From NCBI RefSeq assembly GCF_964204645.1, contig NC_134027.1:2406485-2470484 (forward strand): a stretch of DNA of 64,000 nt, in the 5' to 3' direction. The DNA comes from Tubulanus polymorphus (taxonomy: Eukaryota; Nemertea; Palaeonemertea; Tubulaniformes; Tubulanidae). A program made the translations under genes and the position numbers. Positions 35,501-62,000 of the stretch are shown one piece after another (positions within the stretch are counted from its first letter, which is position 1; every line of letters starts with the position of its first letter). Under the pieces are notes generated by a model. That model had not been told where the DNA came from. It was given only the letters and a program-made list of their open reading frames with translations, and searched no databases.

Positions 35501-38030
35501 CGTGCGGGGACCAGTCTCATCCGTGCAGGGATACTCAACAAAACCGAAACATATATATCTTCGTTATGTAAGGAAATAATTTGTTCGGCGGGGAAGAACA
35601 AAGTGACATGTGATCTGGAGGATGATGTGGTCCCAATCTGCAACGTTCTTCATTAGATGAAATAATATGCAATATGTAATGTGCATGCATTGTGAGGTCG
35701 GGTGCAACAACAGTAAATTTAATTGTTTTTCAAGCACCTGCTAAAGTATCGCGTTGTTACGATGTAATGACGAATGGAATGGGTTTCTGGTAGGAAAGTG
35801 GAGTGGCTCGTCACTGGCAAGCTTTAATAATCAGGGGGAAAGTCGACGTTTCGTGTTAAATCGACGAAGTGGGGATGATCACCGGATAATGCTGTAATTG
35901 TACCGGTCTGGTTAATAGCGACGTTTTCCTGATGCGGGTCGAATTTATAACCGTATCGCATTCACGAACCAGACGAGTTTTACTACGAGTTGTGTTTGTA
36001 CTGGGGGTCGTGACGACGCTCGTTAGGGCGCTAAAGGTCCTCGCGCGGACAATACCGACGATGCCCCTCAGGATTTATCAACGCGATGTCGGCGAGTGAA
36101 ATAGATGACGTTATTCCATTATAAAATGGCTTATTTATCCTCGTCTCTGATCAGATCTGGATTCAGTTAAGCGTGTTACGGTTTCCGGGTGACGCCGGAT
36201 TATGGAGACACGTTGGCTACTGAATTGTTTAATATAGGAAATATCGCTACGACAAGTTTTTTATCTGTTGTTTGTATTCTAACTAATTACAACGAGTCGC
36301 CGTGATTGGCACAGGGCGATGCTCATTTAGCTTCCAGCGAGGTTTTACTGCGTCTAGGTATTTCGGAAAGGTAGACGAAAGGCGAGACGAACGGTGAAGA
36401 TCTAATTCAAAATCAGAACAATCATTTTCGCTCGGTTTAAATACGATTAGGAAAAGTCAAGAAATTAAGAAGAATTACGTCGTCGATGCTTTGCTCAGTA
36501 ATCATTCAGCTCGGTCGTGATTCATCTTCTGTCGACGGTAAAATGTGATTTTCAATCTGCAGTGTCCGATGCGGTTGTGTAAAGAAACCAGTGTTTGTAC
36601 TGCATATGCCAGTTGCTTGTTCGCTTCATGTGTTCACTGATTGCTACGATAGTTGATTTCGCGACGTTTCAGTCTGTTTTTTATTCAAACAGCGATTAAA
36701 CAGAGAACACGACAGTAATCGGATAGTTTTGGATAACTCAATTATTGGACATCATCCGCATAGTTAATTATACAATATATGAAAGACACAGTTCAGCAGC
36801 CGATATTTGTCTCGTTATTTTCAAGGGAACCGTCACAGTTGCCGAGTAGTTTTTTCGCGCCACTATTCGAGCGAATTTTTTGGCAATTTCTCTTGCTCGT
36901 TGGAATCGGATGGTTCTCGAGTCGACATTTGGGATTTGTTTCGGATTTCGTTAGTAATTGGATTTTCCAAAAAAAAACGGCGCTCGCAAAGTAGTGTATG
37001 ATTATATTACCCATTATAGATAGAATCTTTCTGGGTGGATAATTCTATGTGAAGAATGCAGTGATTCGCACCAGCTCTAGAGTCTTATCATTCGGATTGT
37101 TTTACAATCATTCTACTGATTTTCTCAAAGAAACTTTTCTCTTTACGCAAAGCATAACGAAACACGGGAAACCTGTTTTGTGCCGTTGCAGGATTTCTGG
37201 CGACGAAAACATCAATAATTTACCACACGCAACATAAAAATACGATACCGGTTGCTTTACTTCGACATATCATCTTTTTGACAGAATTTTTATAGGATTC
37301 TTGCCCACATTTTATTGCTTTTTCTAATGAATTTTTTTCTAGAACACGGAACGACGAAGCTGTGATCAGTCGTCGAGCAGCTGCGCATCACTGCGAACAT
37401 CATAGATCACCTGCAGATTATAAATATCAACATCAATTATTCAAAAACTAAACGTGATTGTTATTGGCAATTAAGCTTGTGCTCTGTGTCTCTGCGGACG
37501 TTGCGCGGACATGTTGGAAATGTGAACAGTCTAAAGGCCGGGAACAGATGGACTATGTGCCCTAGAACTGCAAAACAAAAGGATGTTTACGTGAATAATT
37601 AACGGATTTGTGGTTATTAATACGCGATTTATTGCTGTCAGTTCTTCTTTAATTCATTAACGTGTAACTTTCACAGAGCTGCTGGTTTTGAATGCCTTTG
37701 TTCGAAAGCGCGTGCTTAACACGTGTGTATGTCAAACCGTACGAGTCTCACTTGAAACTCTCAGATTCTGCGACTTCAGGTATTAAACTCAAACACTTAA
37801 CGTGAGTAAGGCTACAGCTCCGGGGTTACCGTGCTAGTCACATGTATACAGCTCGATGTAATTGCGTCAGGATTAATGGAAGTTCACGTCGCTGAAATTA
37901 ACTTTGTCTCTACACTTTTAAAGAAAGCGCACGAACTCACTGGAATTATTGGCGAATAAATGTGTCGTTTTTGACATTTTTATGGTTTCAATTTCCTCTG
38001 AAAACGTTTGTGCGCGATACGCCGCAACTT
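26530..38030. other. Gene-poor DNA upstream of the CUB/LDLa receptor gene
   Basis: I see no exon chain on either strand. The longest plus-strand open frame (33440-33862, 140 codons) begins at a TTG, runs through a GA-rich tract and resembles no family. Purine and pyrimidine runs occur near 33570-33600 and 34360-34380. A 21-bp direct repeat (CCAGTCTCATCCGTGC) sits at 35490-35531. Enhancers of the downstream gene could lie here but are not visible by inspection. Confidence 0.4.
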
Positions 38031-38034
38031 CTCT

Positions 38035-38046
38035 TCTTATATATAG
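38035..38046 (+). promoter_or_regulatory. Possible TATA box of the CUB/LDLa receptor gene
   Basis: TTATATATAG lies about 170 bp upstream of the start codon at 38214 and is preceded by a mixed-composition stretch. A second AT-rich candidate near 38165-38185 is too close to the ATG for a normal leader. This is a sequence match only. No initiator or transcript evidence is available, and an additional 5' non-coding exon is possible. Confidence 0.25.
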
Positions 38047-38213
38047 AAGCGATTCCGAAGCAATCGTAGCTACAAAGTAACGGATTACTGTTTAACAGCG
38101 AGGCAAACGAGGAATGTTACACTTGTTTTTAGAGACTCTACAATTTGTACCATGGAGCGATTCGTCTATATATTGATAGTATAAAAAAATCAGTGAATAA
38201 GTGACAGTTGAAA

Positions 38214-53655
<15,442 letters not shown>

Positions 53656-54942
53656 TAGAACATCATTGACTTTAGTCGAATCGACATTTTCCGAGGTGTA
53701 GTTTTTAACGCTAGTGACGAATCTTGAAAAAATAAAAGAAAGTCGTAAAGCGGTTAAGCAAGCGGTCTATAGTCCAACGATAAGGATGTGGTTACTGATC
53801 AGAAACGAAGATCGAAGCCTGTGCTGGCCTCTCTGGCACCTGTGCGTGAGGCCTATCATCGCAAACTCGAGCGGACAATTTGCGGACGCGCATTAAATGT
53901 TGCATATGGATGATGAATAAATGCTAGCTTTATAGAAGTCTTGTCAAAATTCTTATTTTACTCGTGTCTTTGAATTGAGTCTAGCTGTTTTTGCTACGTG
54001 TGTGTATCATTTGCTACGAACGCAATATATTCATAGAGAAACTATACTTTGCTATCAGAATCAACGACTGACCCAGAATCATGTGAAACATTTTCAATAT
54101 CAAACCGATTATGTGTAAATAAAGAAGTCGTACAGTTAATGTTCGCGTAAAAATCATAGCTGTGCGAAGTAGGTTCGGATCATATGATTCTATACCATTG
54201 TTAAACCTGCACCTGATTTTATTTTGACGTATTATTCTACACCGATTATTCTAGATTTTTGGGAAATTTTGAATAAAATCGCGTATAGATTACCTTAAGG
54301 GTTCACGTTCACCGAAGTCAAGGATTAGCTATGTGTATGGTACCAAGTGACCCCATACTTATATACGAATTGTGTGGTTATTGTCATTGCAATTAAATCT
54401 TGGTACCAATCAAATATTTTTGTAAAAAAAACTGGTCTTAATAACTTAGAATAAGCTTGCAATATTCTATCGTATTGTTTTGCCAATCGATGTTCTGATA
54501 AATGTAATATTGATCAAGGGAATAAATGACATTATCAAATAACCCGAACATGTCAGCTTTCTGTGGAAGGATTTTTTCCGCCCGCCTCAAGTTGTATCTT
54601 TTCAATCAACTGGTTTAGTAGTCGTGTAAAATGCCGGGCTTGAGTTGAGAATTTAAATCGTAGTCTGTAAATACATTTAAGTTATGTTTATCTCAGAAGA
54701 TTTTGTACATTGGAATGGATATATTGAAATAAAACAATTATGATTATTTCCAAAAATTATTTGTTGGTGGTTTAGGTTTTTCGGGAAATTCCTCGTCATA
54801 ATAAGAGAACAAATTTATTTTTATTATAAGGACTGTTCTCGACGAGGTTATCTGTGGCTTTAATGTTTCATTTGTTCATGTATGTCACATTTGACCGTCA
54901 AGGGTGAATTTACTTCAGTGTTTAGCGAATGCGCTTGATTCT
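53656..54942 (+). other. 3' UTR of the CUB/LDLa receptor gene and spacer to WRNIP1
   Basis: No coding exon is seen. AATAAA occurs at 53916-53921, about 260 bp past the stop and the likeliest polyadenylation signal, and again at 54118-54123. The rest is AT-rich spacer up to the WRNIP1 promoter. Confidence 0.45.
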
Positions 54943-55044
54943 AATATGACGCGCTCTGACGTCAAGCGGTTACGATCAAATTAGTTCCGCACTCCGCCAT
55001 CTTAATGAAATGGCAGCAGGTGACGGTAGATCCTCGCGGCTGTC
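54943..55044 (+). promoter_or_regulatory. WRNIP1 promoter region with CRE-like and YY1-like sites
   Basis: The 100 bp before the WRNIP1 ATG contain AATATGACGCG and CTGACGTCAAG (a CRE/ATF half-palindrome at about 54956-54965) and CCGCCATCTT at 54994-55003. The latter matches the YY1 core in the orientation often seen at TATA-less housekeeping starts. The AATATGACGCG block is also part of a repeated motif seen at 42766-42843, so it may be repeat-derived. Function is inferred from motif and position only. Confidence 0.4.
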
Positions 55045-57597
55045 ATGGACGCCGTTTCAAGAGCTGTTCCATGCCCAATTTGCGGCCGTTCTGTCAATTC
55101 TGCTTTTATCAACAGCCATATTGACAGCTGTCTAAGTGCGGAGAAGATTGAAGAGGACAGTCCCAAAAGTAGTTCTTATGTGTCTTCACCAACAGAAGGT
55201 TATCCTAAATAAAAAGTTTATTCTTAATCGCATGCTCGTTCAATCTAGTTAGAGCCCTTTAGAACTGGTGGTACCGTATTTCAGGTAACATGAACTCAGA
55301 AGCTCGTAAACCTTCTTCGAAGACAAAGCAAACACTGCTTTTTGGGGTGCCAGCAAATAACAAGAAACGTAAGGTGGAGAACGATGTACATGTAGTGGCA
55401 TCAACATCGGTAACCCAACCTGCTGGGAAGGCAGCAAAATCTGATGCTGCAACCCATGTTGAAAAAATGATAGATTTAAATGGTGTGAAACCATTAGCTG
55501 ATCAGATGAGACCAAATTCATTGGAGGATTTTGTCGGTCAAAAACAAGCTGTTGGTCAAAGTACAACGCTCAGGTCTTTACTCGATGCTAATCAGATTCC
55601 CTCATTGATTCTGTGGGGTCCTCCTGGTTGTGGAAAGGTAATTAAAATTTGTCAGATTCACAGAGATTCGAAATCTAGAGAATTTCCTGAAAATTAAGGT
55701 TAATCCTTGAACATCGTCTAAATGATAGTAAATATAATTTTCAGACCACATTAGCTCATATCGTTGCAACTCAAAACAAGTCTAACGAAAAATATCGCTT
55801 TGTGAAGATGTCAGCCATCAGTTCCGGTGTAGCAGATGTGAAAGAAGCGATAAAACGTGCACAAAATGAACTGAAAATGTTTAAACGCAAAACGATTCTA
55901 TTCATCGATGAAATTCACAGATTTAATAAATTACAGCAGGTTTCTATATGATTCAAAACAGTTAACCTACTGCGCTTAACTCAACATGGCCAACTTAAAA
56001 CATTCAATTTACTCGGCAAAAACAAAATCATTTTCTGACTTTCTTACATAGCCTTTTTTGCGATTCTTGTAGATTGTTGTATTTTAGGATGCATTTTTGC
56101 CACATATTGAAGATGGGACAATTACATTTTTCGGTGCAACAACAGAAAATCCATCCTTTCAAATCAACAACGCATTGTTGAGTCGTTGTAGGGTGATAAC
56201 TTTAGAGAAATTAACAGTAGATGATATCGAAAATATCTTAAAACATGCGTTGTCTCAATTAGATATTGGTATCGTTGAAGATGACTGCAGGATTGTTGAA
56301 GTCAGGTGAACATTCGATATAGAACCTACTTGTGCTTTCAAAGTTACTTGATGTTAAAAGTACAGTAAATTTTATAGGAAAATGAATAAGAACATGATAA
56401 AGCAAGCAGCTGTGAAAAATCTAGCGTATTTGTGCGACGGTGATGCTCGCAGTGCTTTAAATGGTTTGCAAGTTGTCGTTCAATCCCAGATAGTAAAACA
56501 ATCTAATACTACTGATAGTGATCTGGGAGGATTTGTTGTTATCACGGAGGAACACGTTAAAGAAGGTCTTCAAAAAGCACATTTACAATATGATCGCGCT
56601 GGTGAGTTATTACAGTAAAACTCAGATAAATTGTCACATCATATGAGTTCCAACTTCACTGAATAACCAATTTTCTACAGGTGAAGACCACTATAATTGT
56701 GCATCTGCATTTCAAAAGTCAATTCGTGGATCTGATGAGAATGCTGCGATTTACTGGTTGGCGAGAATGTTTGAAGGTGGAGAAGATCCACTATTCATAG
56801 CTAGGAGGCTTGTTGTTTGTGCTAGTGAAGATATAGGTGTGTTTCATCGATATCACCTACTCTATTATGGACATACCGTATGTAACTGAACTTACTTTTA
56901 AAATGATTCTATTTTAGGTTTGGCAGATCCTAATGCTGTAGTCCAGGCCAATGCTGCCTATCAGGCTTGTCACTTTATTGGTCGTCCTGAGTGTGGAGTG
57001 AGTTTTCTGATCTAGGATCCAACATAGATAGGTTTCCATAGACAAGTGACTGTCATATTCAATTGAAAAAAAGAGCCACAATTACAAATCAATTATTAAT
57101 TGAGGATTGATATTTTGACTAAAATGCCAAGCTGTTTTGAAAATGGCTCGTAGCATTCGAGTTGAAACGTCAAAATCCTCTATTACCGGGTAGTCTTACT
57201 TCATACAGGTTTTTCTCTCACAAATATATCTACAACCAGTATTCGTGTTTTATGATTTCAGATTAATTTAGCACAGGCCACAGTTTATCTCGCGAGAGCA
57301 CCGAAATCAATTGAAAGTTACCAGGCATTCAAAAATGCAAGAAAGGCTGTTGTTGATTGGAAAGGACCCTTGCCTCCAGTGCCATTACATCTCAGAAATG
57401 CACCCACAAAATTAATGTCAAAATTAGGTAAGTGTTGTTCAATTGAGTTCAGCTTAATTGATGACCATAGCTTTAACAATAAACCGTCTATTTTAGGTTA
57501 TGGTAAGGGCTACAAATACAACCCATCATTCACTGAGGAAGTTCATCAAACTTATTTACCAGATGAGATGATTGGTACAAACTTCTTTAATGGCTGA
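55045..57597 (+). CDS. WRNIP1: WRNIP1, AAA+ ATPase (Werner helicase-interacting protein 1 / MgsA-Mgs1 family)
   Basis: WRNIP1 is a nuclear ubiquitin-binding ATPase that helps protect and restart stalled replication forks; its bacterial relative is RarA/MgsA. Nine exons: 55045-55198, 55285-55637, 55745-55939, 56088-56305, 56378-56601, 56681-56836, 56918-56997, 57262-57427 and 57497-57597. They give 548 aa with phases intact. The N-terminus is a UBZ4 finger (CPIC at residues 10-13, H25, C29), followed by a basic linker. [16 protein letters not shown] opens the AAA+ domain, with Walker A GPPGCGKTT ending at residues 169-171, Walker B LFIDEIH (D224, E225), GATTENPSF and LLSRCR. The C-terminal part has the clamp-loader-like helices ([47 protein letters not shown]). 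Vertebrate WRNIP1 is about 665 aa; the shorter length here is mostly the linker. The start is fixed by the UBZ exon. Confidence 0.97.
55975..56035. mobile_element. Degenerate relative of the pogo-like MITE
   Basis: Within the third WRNIP1 intron, GCTTAACTCAACATGGCCAA and a later AAAATCATTTTCT correspond to CCTAACTCAAACATGGCC and GAAATCATTTTCTATTTC inside the element at 52939-53086, in the same order. The termini are not preserved, so this is an old or truncated copy. Confidence 0.5.
57428..57496 (+). other. 69-nt last intron of WRNIP1 that is open in frame
   Basis: The intron begins GTAAGTG and ends CTATTTTAG. Its length is a multiple of three and it contains no stop in the WRNIP1 frame, so retention would insert 23 residues between MSKLG and YGKGYKYNP without truncating the protein. 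The conserved junction LG-YGKGY in family members argues that splicing is the normal state. Confidence 0.6.
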
Positions 57598-58295
57598 CAT
57601 TCGATCGTTCAATTCAATTTTTATAGGGTATGCATTTGTTTTGTAAGATATATCTGTTTAATACAGTGAAGAGAAAATATATCATTCTGTAGATTTTGTA
57701 TTGTTACTGTTGACTAGTTTTCAGGATAGAGACAGTATAACAGGTAAACAGTGAAGGCAGGAGCAATGAACAAACTATTCTACGTGTATTGATTGTTCAT
57801 TTATTTATTTAGCTTGCGTGATTTAATACAATCTGAATCTGTAATACACCCCAGAATAAATACGATTAAATTACAATAATCATTGTATCACAGATAATTT
57901 CGGAAGGTGGTACGTGTAAAATTAAATAATAAAATTGCGAGAAAAAATCAATCAACAATCCACAACCAATTTAAGAATACGCCTCGATTAATGAATATTT
58001 CAAAGTTTTACTTTGCACAAGGGGCCATCCGCAAAGTACATGAAATTAGCAACTTCTCTCTATGTACATAAAGTAATGAAAACCAGCAATTTTTGCGTGT
58101 CGGTATGTGCTTCACGGATGGCCTCGAAATGAATTTAATAAAATGCAAAGCTGATGAATTCTTGGCATTAAATAGGAATACATTATGTACACGACGTAAA
58201 GTGACAACATTCACACTTCGATGTAACATCAAATTTATGCAAATATGTTTGAGCTAAAAACCGAATAAACCAAACTGCTGCCTTACGCTAATCTC
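57598..58295. other. Convergent 3' regions of WRNIP1 (plus) and TMEM43 (minus)
   Basis: The two stop codons are about 700 bp apart. A plus-strand AATAAA lies at 57855-57860. On the minus strand, overlapping AATAAA signals (TTTATT on plus) lie at 57800-57809. If these are used, the two transcripts would overlap by tens of bases. No other feature is seen. Confidence 0.4.
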
Positions 58296-61200
58296 TCATA
58301 CTGATCTGTATCGACTTTGATTCACTCTACGACGAGACCAAACAAATGGCGATATTCCGATCATTAATATAGTCATACCGATCATAGGTCGATACATAAT
58401 CCACGAAATCGATATAATAGTCAAACTTAAACTGATCGATAAACAAACATTCATCATGTTCACTCCTAACACAATTATATCTCGTAAAATCGGTATCCAA
58501 TCCACTGAAAAATATAATTCATAGTTATATATACTAGGATCATACGGAGTTATTCTTACTAGTTATTACCCATCTGTCCATTTCTTGATTAACTTCCCGT
58601 CCAATTCTCATTGCGCCAGGGCATTAGGCTTTTCATCAAAAGTACCCCTTGGGGTTCCTTTTTGTCCTTTTTCTTGATTTAATTTTACAATGTACAAGTA
58701 CTTTCTTTAACTTTTTATTTTATGGAATATGATGACTGTATTTTAGTACAATGTATTGTACTTTACAATAAAGAAATAAACTTATAATAATAATGATAAT
58801 AATTCGAAGAACGCATTTTTAGAGTGATTTTAGATACATACGAAAAACTACTGAATTTACCTAATGTTGTTACAATATTCGTTAAACAGCCAAAACCTAT
58901 GAACATCATCAGCCAACCTCCAAACCTAAATGCCCACGTCACCAGTGTATTATGTGCTAGTTGTTTGTCAAATATTTCCTAAAATAAGAAGATGAAAGGA
59001 ACAGTTGTATTAGATTTCATCAGTCATGCATCTAGCTGGATCAGTTAAAGCAGCTGATTTTAAAACGTGTGAATGTACAACATTGATTTGGTCCATTCTT
59101 CCATGTGGGGCCAAATTAGAAGGGACTAAACTAGTGGCTTATGACCTGTGACTTTAGGACCTGTAGTTTCTGTACCTGTGGTGTATGTTCCCCCATATAC
59201 AATAATTCGATGTCGTATCCGTCTATTGTTGTTTGATATGATAGAAGATTGGTTCCCATTTGTCTTGCGATCACACTCACCTAGTGATAATCGATTTACA
59301 AAGCAATTAACATACATTATCAAACATAAGAAATAATATTTTATTGCATTGTGACTTACAGTGTCTGCCTTCTCACTGTCATCGGTCAGACCAGCGTAAG
59401 AAAATGTAACCTTGAGATCGCCAATCTGAAACATGTATACCTTATCATAATCTACACAAAAATACCCACTTGATCCAATTTATCAGAAATCTAGATTATA
59501 TATCATGTTTTACATATACCAGGTACATTTACGGTATAGGAGAACCATGGATCAGATCATAATCCAGATCAAACTGATCTGAATTAAGTGCGTTATAGCG
59601 TAGTTAAACATAGATTTACCTGAGGTCTTAATGGGTTTATACCATGGTAAAAATCGCCGTCATGTAAGATGACTTCTTTGTTCGCTGGGGCAGATTTTGG
59701 GAAGAATTTCTGAAAATCACTTATTTTCTCAGTTAGTCCTGGAAGAATGAAATGAAAGATTTTAAACGATCTGTGGACGATGAAATAAAAGGCGAAAACA
59801 AAACGAGATTCTATTCATACCGACTGATAGGTGAAAGTTTCCAACACGAGGATTTGCGGCGATGTCTTCTTTTGAGGTAACTGGAAATGATCTGCAATTG
59901 ATAATCAGCATCTGTTATTGTATGAACTACAGCTAAACATAAACGAGAATTCGAGTTCAAACGTACTGAGGATTATGATGTCCATTAGGATTATGGAACG
60001 ATGAAGATGAGGTCAGCTCTGAACTCCATTTCTGCGCTGCAAAATAATCAGATTTTTTTAAATTTCAGAATCCCAGCTGCTTGTAGTGAAATGAATAAAA
60101 CAATTCTGTATTTCTGTCATCCTCCCCGGCAGGGATTCGAACCTGATGGCATCGAGATTGCCACGGCACGAAACCCTGCCATAATCGACCGTGTGCGCAG
60201 ATACATGCGCAGTTCAGATGATGTGATTTTTAGCCAATCAGAAATCCCGTTTTATTTTAGCCCGGGTTTTCCCATTTATAGTTCTTCCTTGAAATTTGCC
60301 TCAACAATTATACAACGAGCAATCTGATTGGTGCCGCCAGTTTTCGTTCGGAAAGCTGCGCATGTACCTGCGCACCCGGTCTACTGATGCAGGGGTTCGT
60401 GCCGTGGCTGAGTGTAGCGATGCCATCAGGTTCGAGTCCCTGCAGAGGGAGGATGTATATCTGTATGCAAGTACTAACTGTATGAATAAGATGTTTCTAC
60501 TCTGGTTTGTCCATCCTCCTCAAATTCCCTAAAATCATCAAAATTTGTTCGTAAACATTTCTAAGTATTTGAAGAATGAGAAGCTATCAATGAAATACCA
60601 GTATTGTATTAGCATGAGGTGCTATCCATTAAATATTACCTTTTGGATTCTATTTCGACCCACTGATACATCTCAACATGGCGTTTTAATTTGATAGCAT
60701 TTACCGTTATATCATATTCAGCATCATGTACGGCCTAAAATGTTAAATCAGCAAAGTATTTAACAAGCTTAGATTAGTTTTTAAAAACTCTAAACGGGGG
60801 TAAGATTGATGAACCATGGACTTTTCACACAATCCCTCACTTTTCTTTAATTTTTTCACATGTTCATGATTTTTCAAATTTTACAAATTTTTTAGAAAAC
60901 ATCAATTTTTCACATTAATCTTCGACTCCTCGTGGAACTAGATACTGTCAAATAGGAGACAAACCTTGTCAGCACGAAGTGGGCCGTGGACGTAGATTAG
61001 TTTTCCGTTATTTTCCTTAAATGCAACCTCAAACGACTGAAAATTTCGAACTAAGTTGATTCCCTCGTGCAATGATTTCGAAGTTTTAACCGCTCGACCC
61101 TGTAAAAAGTGTAAGTGGGAGAATGCATTAATATGTGAATATGAATATGTGTAGTTTCAATTCAAAATACACACTTTTCTTTAATCAAACGCACCTCATT

Positions 61201-61350
61201 CCAAAACAATAAATAACTAGCAGTTGCTAACAGTGCTAAACCGGCGAGGAATGCCACTAGTCCATTCTTCACTCTCTCCCCAAATGTCGGCTGTCTTCTG
61301 AATGTTGTTCTTGTTGTCCCAGTTGGATGTTGGTCTTGCATGTTATGCAT
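58296..61350 (-). CDS. TMEM43: TMEM43 (LUMA), inner nuclear membrane protein
   Basis: TMEM43 is a multipass protein of the inner nuclear membrane and ER that associates with emerin and lamins. Exons in transcript order on the minus strand: 61195-61350, 60965-61099, 60640-60734, 60479-60528, 59967-60036, 59821-59891, 59620-59738, 59360-59425, 59176-59280, 58861-58978 and 58296-58504. They total 397 aa (human 400) with all phases compatible. Landmarks are an N-terminal helix ending SYLLFWNEGRA, LKRHVEMYQWVE, SYSYTQKWSSEL, HDGDFYHGINPLRPQIGDLKVTFSYAGL, VSVIARQ, and C-terminal helices around RFGGWLMMFIGFG, VDWIPILRD and WIMYRPMIG. The 50-nt exon (60479-60528) is easily missed. An AG precedes TTCCCAGAGGCCCCTGGC just 5' of the chosen ATG and is in frame, so a short upstream coding exon cannot be excluded. 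Confidence 0.95.
58560..58802 (+). mobile_element. Possible LINE/SINE 3'-end fragment with TAA-rich tail
   Basis: In the last TMEM43 intron, the plus strand has a CAATGTATTGTACTTTAC block followed by AATAAAGAAATAAAC and then TATAATAATAATGATAATAA. CR1/L2-type retroposon 3' ends commonly show a similar TGTAC/AATAAA block and a short microsatellite tail. No reverse-transcriptase frame is present. The left border is a guess. Confidence 0.3.
59083..59137 (+). repeat. Dispersed repeat fragment, partner of 3388-3442
   Basis: The segment runs from TTGATTTGGTCC to AGAAGGGACTAAACTAGTGG and matches the minus strand of 3388-3442 block by block. It lies in a TMEM43 intron, about 40 bp from an exon. Confidence 0.5.
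60118..60455. mobile_element. Long-TIR MITE with outward Pol III box-B-like motifs, 8-9 bp target duplication
   Basis: The two ends are inverted copies over roughly 115 bp (60118-60235 and 60340-60455). Shared blocks include CATCCTCC, GACTCGAACCTGATGGCATC, CCACGGCACGAA, CCCTGC and TACATGCGCAG. Outside, TATTTCTGT (60109-60117) and TATATCTGT (60456-60464) match at 8 of 9 positions, a likely target duplication of the size seen for Mutator-like or hAT elements. The right arm carries TGGCTGAGTGT (A-box-like, 60405-60415) and GGTTCGAGTCC (B box, 60429-60439). The left arm holds the mirror B box at 60133-60143. It occupies most of a TMEM43 intron. Confidence 0.75.
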
Positions 61351-62000
61351 GCCAGGGGCCTCTGGGAACTAAAAGGTAAATTCGAAATTCAATAACTAAT
61401 CAAACAATTCTGTCAGAAATAACCTCAATGACTTTCGATATTACAAAAAGGAATAAATGCTAATTGTTATTTGACTTGATTTTGATTGGATGACTGAATT
61501 GCACTTTTCTCGACTTGTCTTATGGCAAGAGCTCTATCAAATTCGTGCAAATACAATGGATATTACTGTAACATACATGTTGTCGGTACATTTGGTTATT
61601 AGCTCAGCCTATTAGAAGAGGTGATATTACGAGTAGAAGCCAATAAATTAAGAATGAATGCAGAATGAATCATTAATCTGTCAAAATGTGCAAAAGTTGG
61701 AAAACCCCATTGGGTATCCCAGTTAGCTAAATACCGAAATTAACCGATAAAATTTTCTCAAAGTTTATCGATCACGTAGGCAATGTAAAGAAATTATCTT
61801 TATGCCAATCAGCTGCAGCTGCATACAGCTTTTATATATTTTTTATCTACGAATGTTTCCCCAGAAATGTTTCAACTGATAAATAAATTTTGTATTTGAA
61901 TTATCGGAAATGAGGGGTAGTCACATGATACTTAGTGAACAAAATGGTGGACGACCAAAACAAAACCCAAAACGGCGCTATTAAACGCTAATGATGAATT
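61351..62000. promoter_or_regulatory. Divergent intergenic region between TMEM43 and the eight-helix protein gene
   Basis: About 650 bp separate the two start codons, which point away from each other, so a bidirectional promoter is likely. AAAATGGTGG at 61942-61951 resembles a YY1 site. A 15-codon upstream ORF (61944-61991) ends nine bases before the plus-strand start. No TATA box is well placed for the plus-strand gene. A non-coding or short coding first exon of TMEM43 may also lie here. Confidence 0.4.

Noticed and set aside
55249-55566. 105-codon minus-strand frame over WRNIP1 exon 2
   Set aside because: It is antisense to a well-supported WRNIP1 exon.
60001-60532. Open frames of 78-108 codons on the plus strand at 60.0-60.5 kb
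   Set aside because: They run across TMEM43 exons in antisense and through the inverted-repeat MITE, with no domain similarity.
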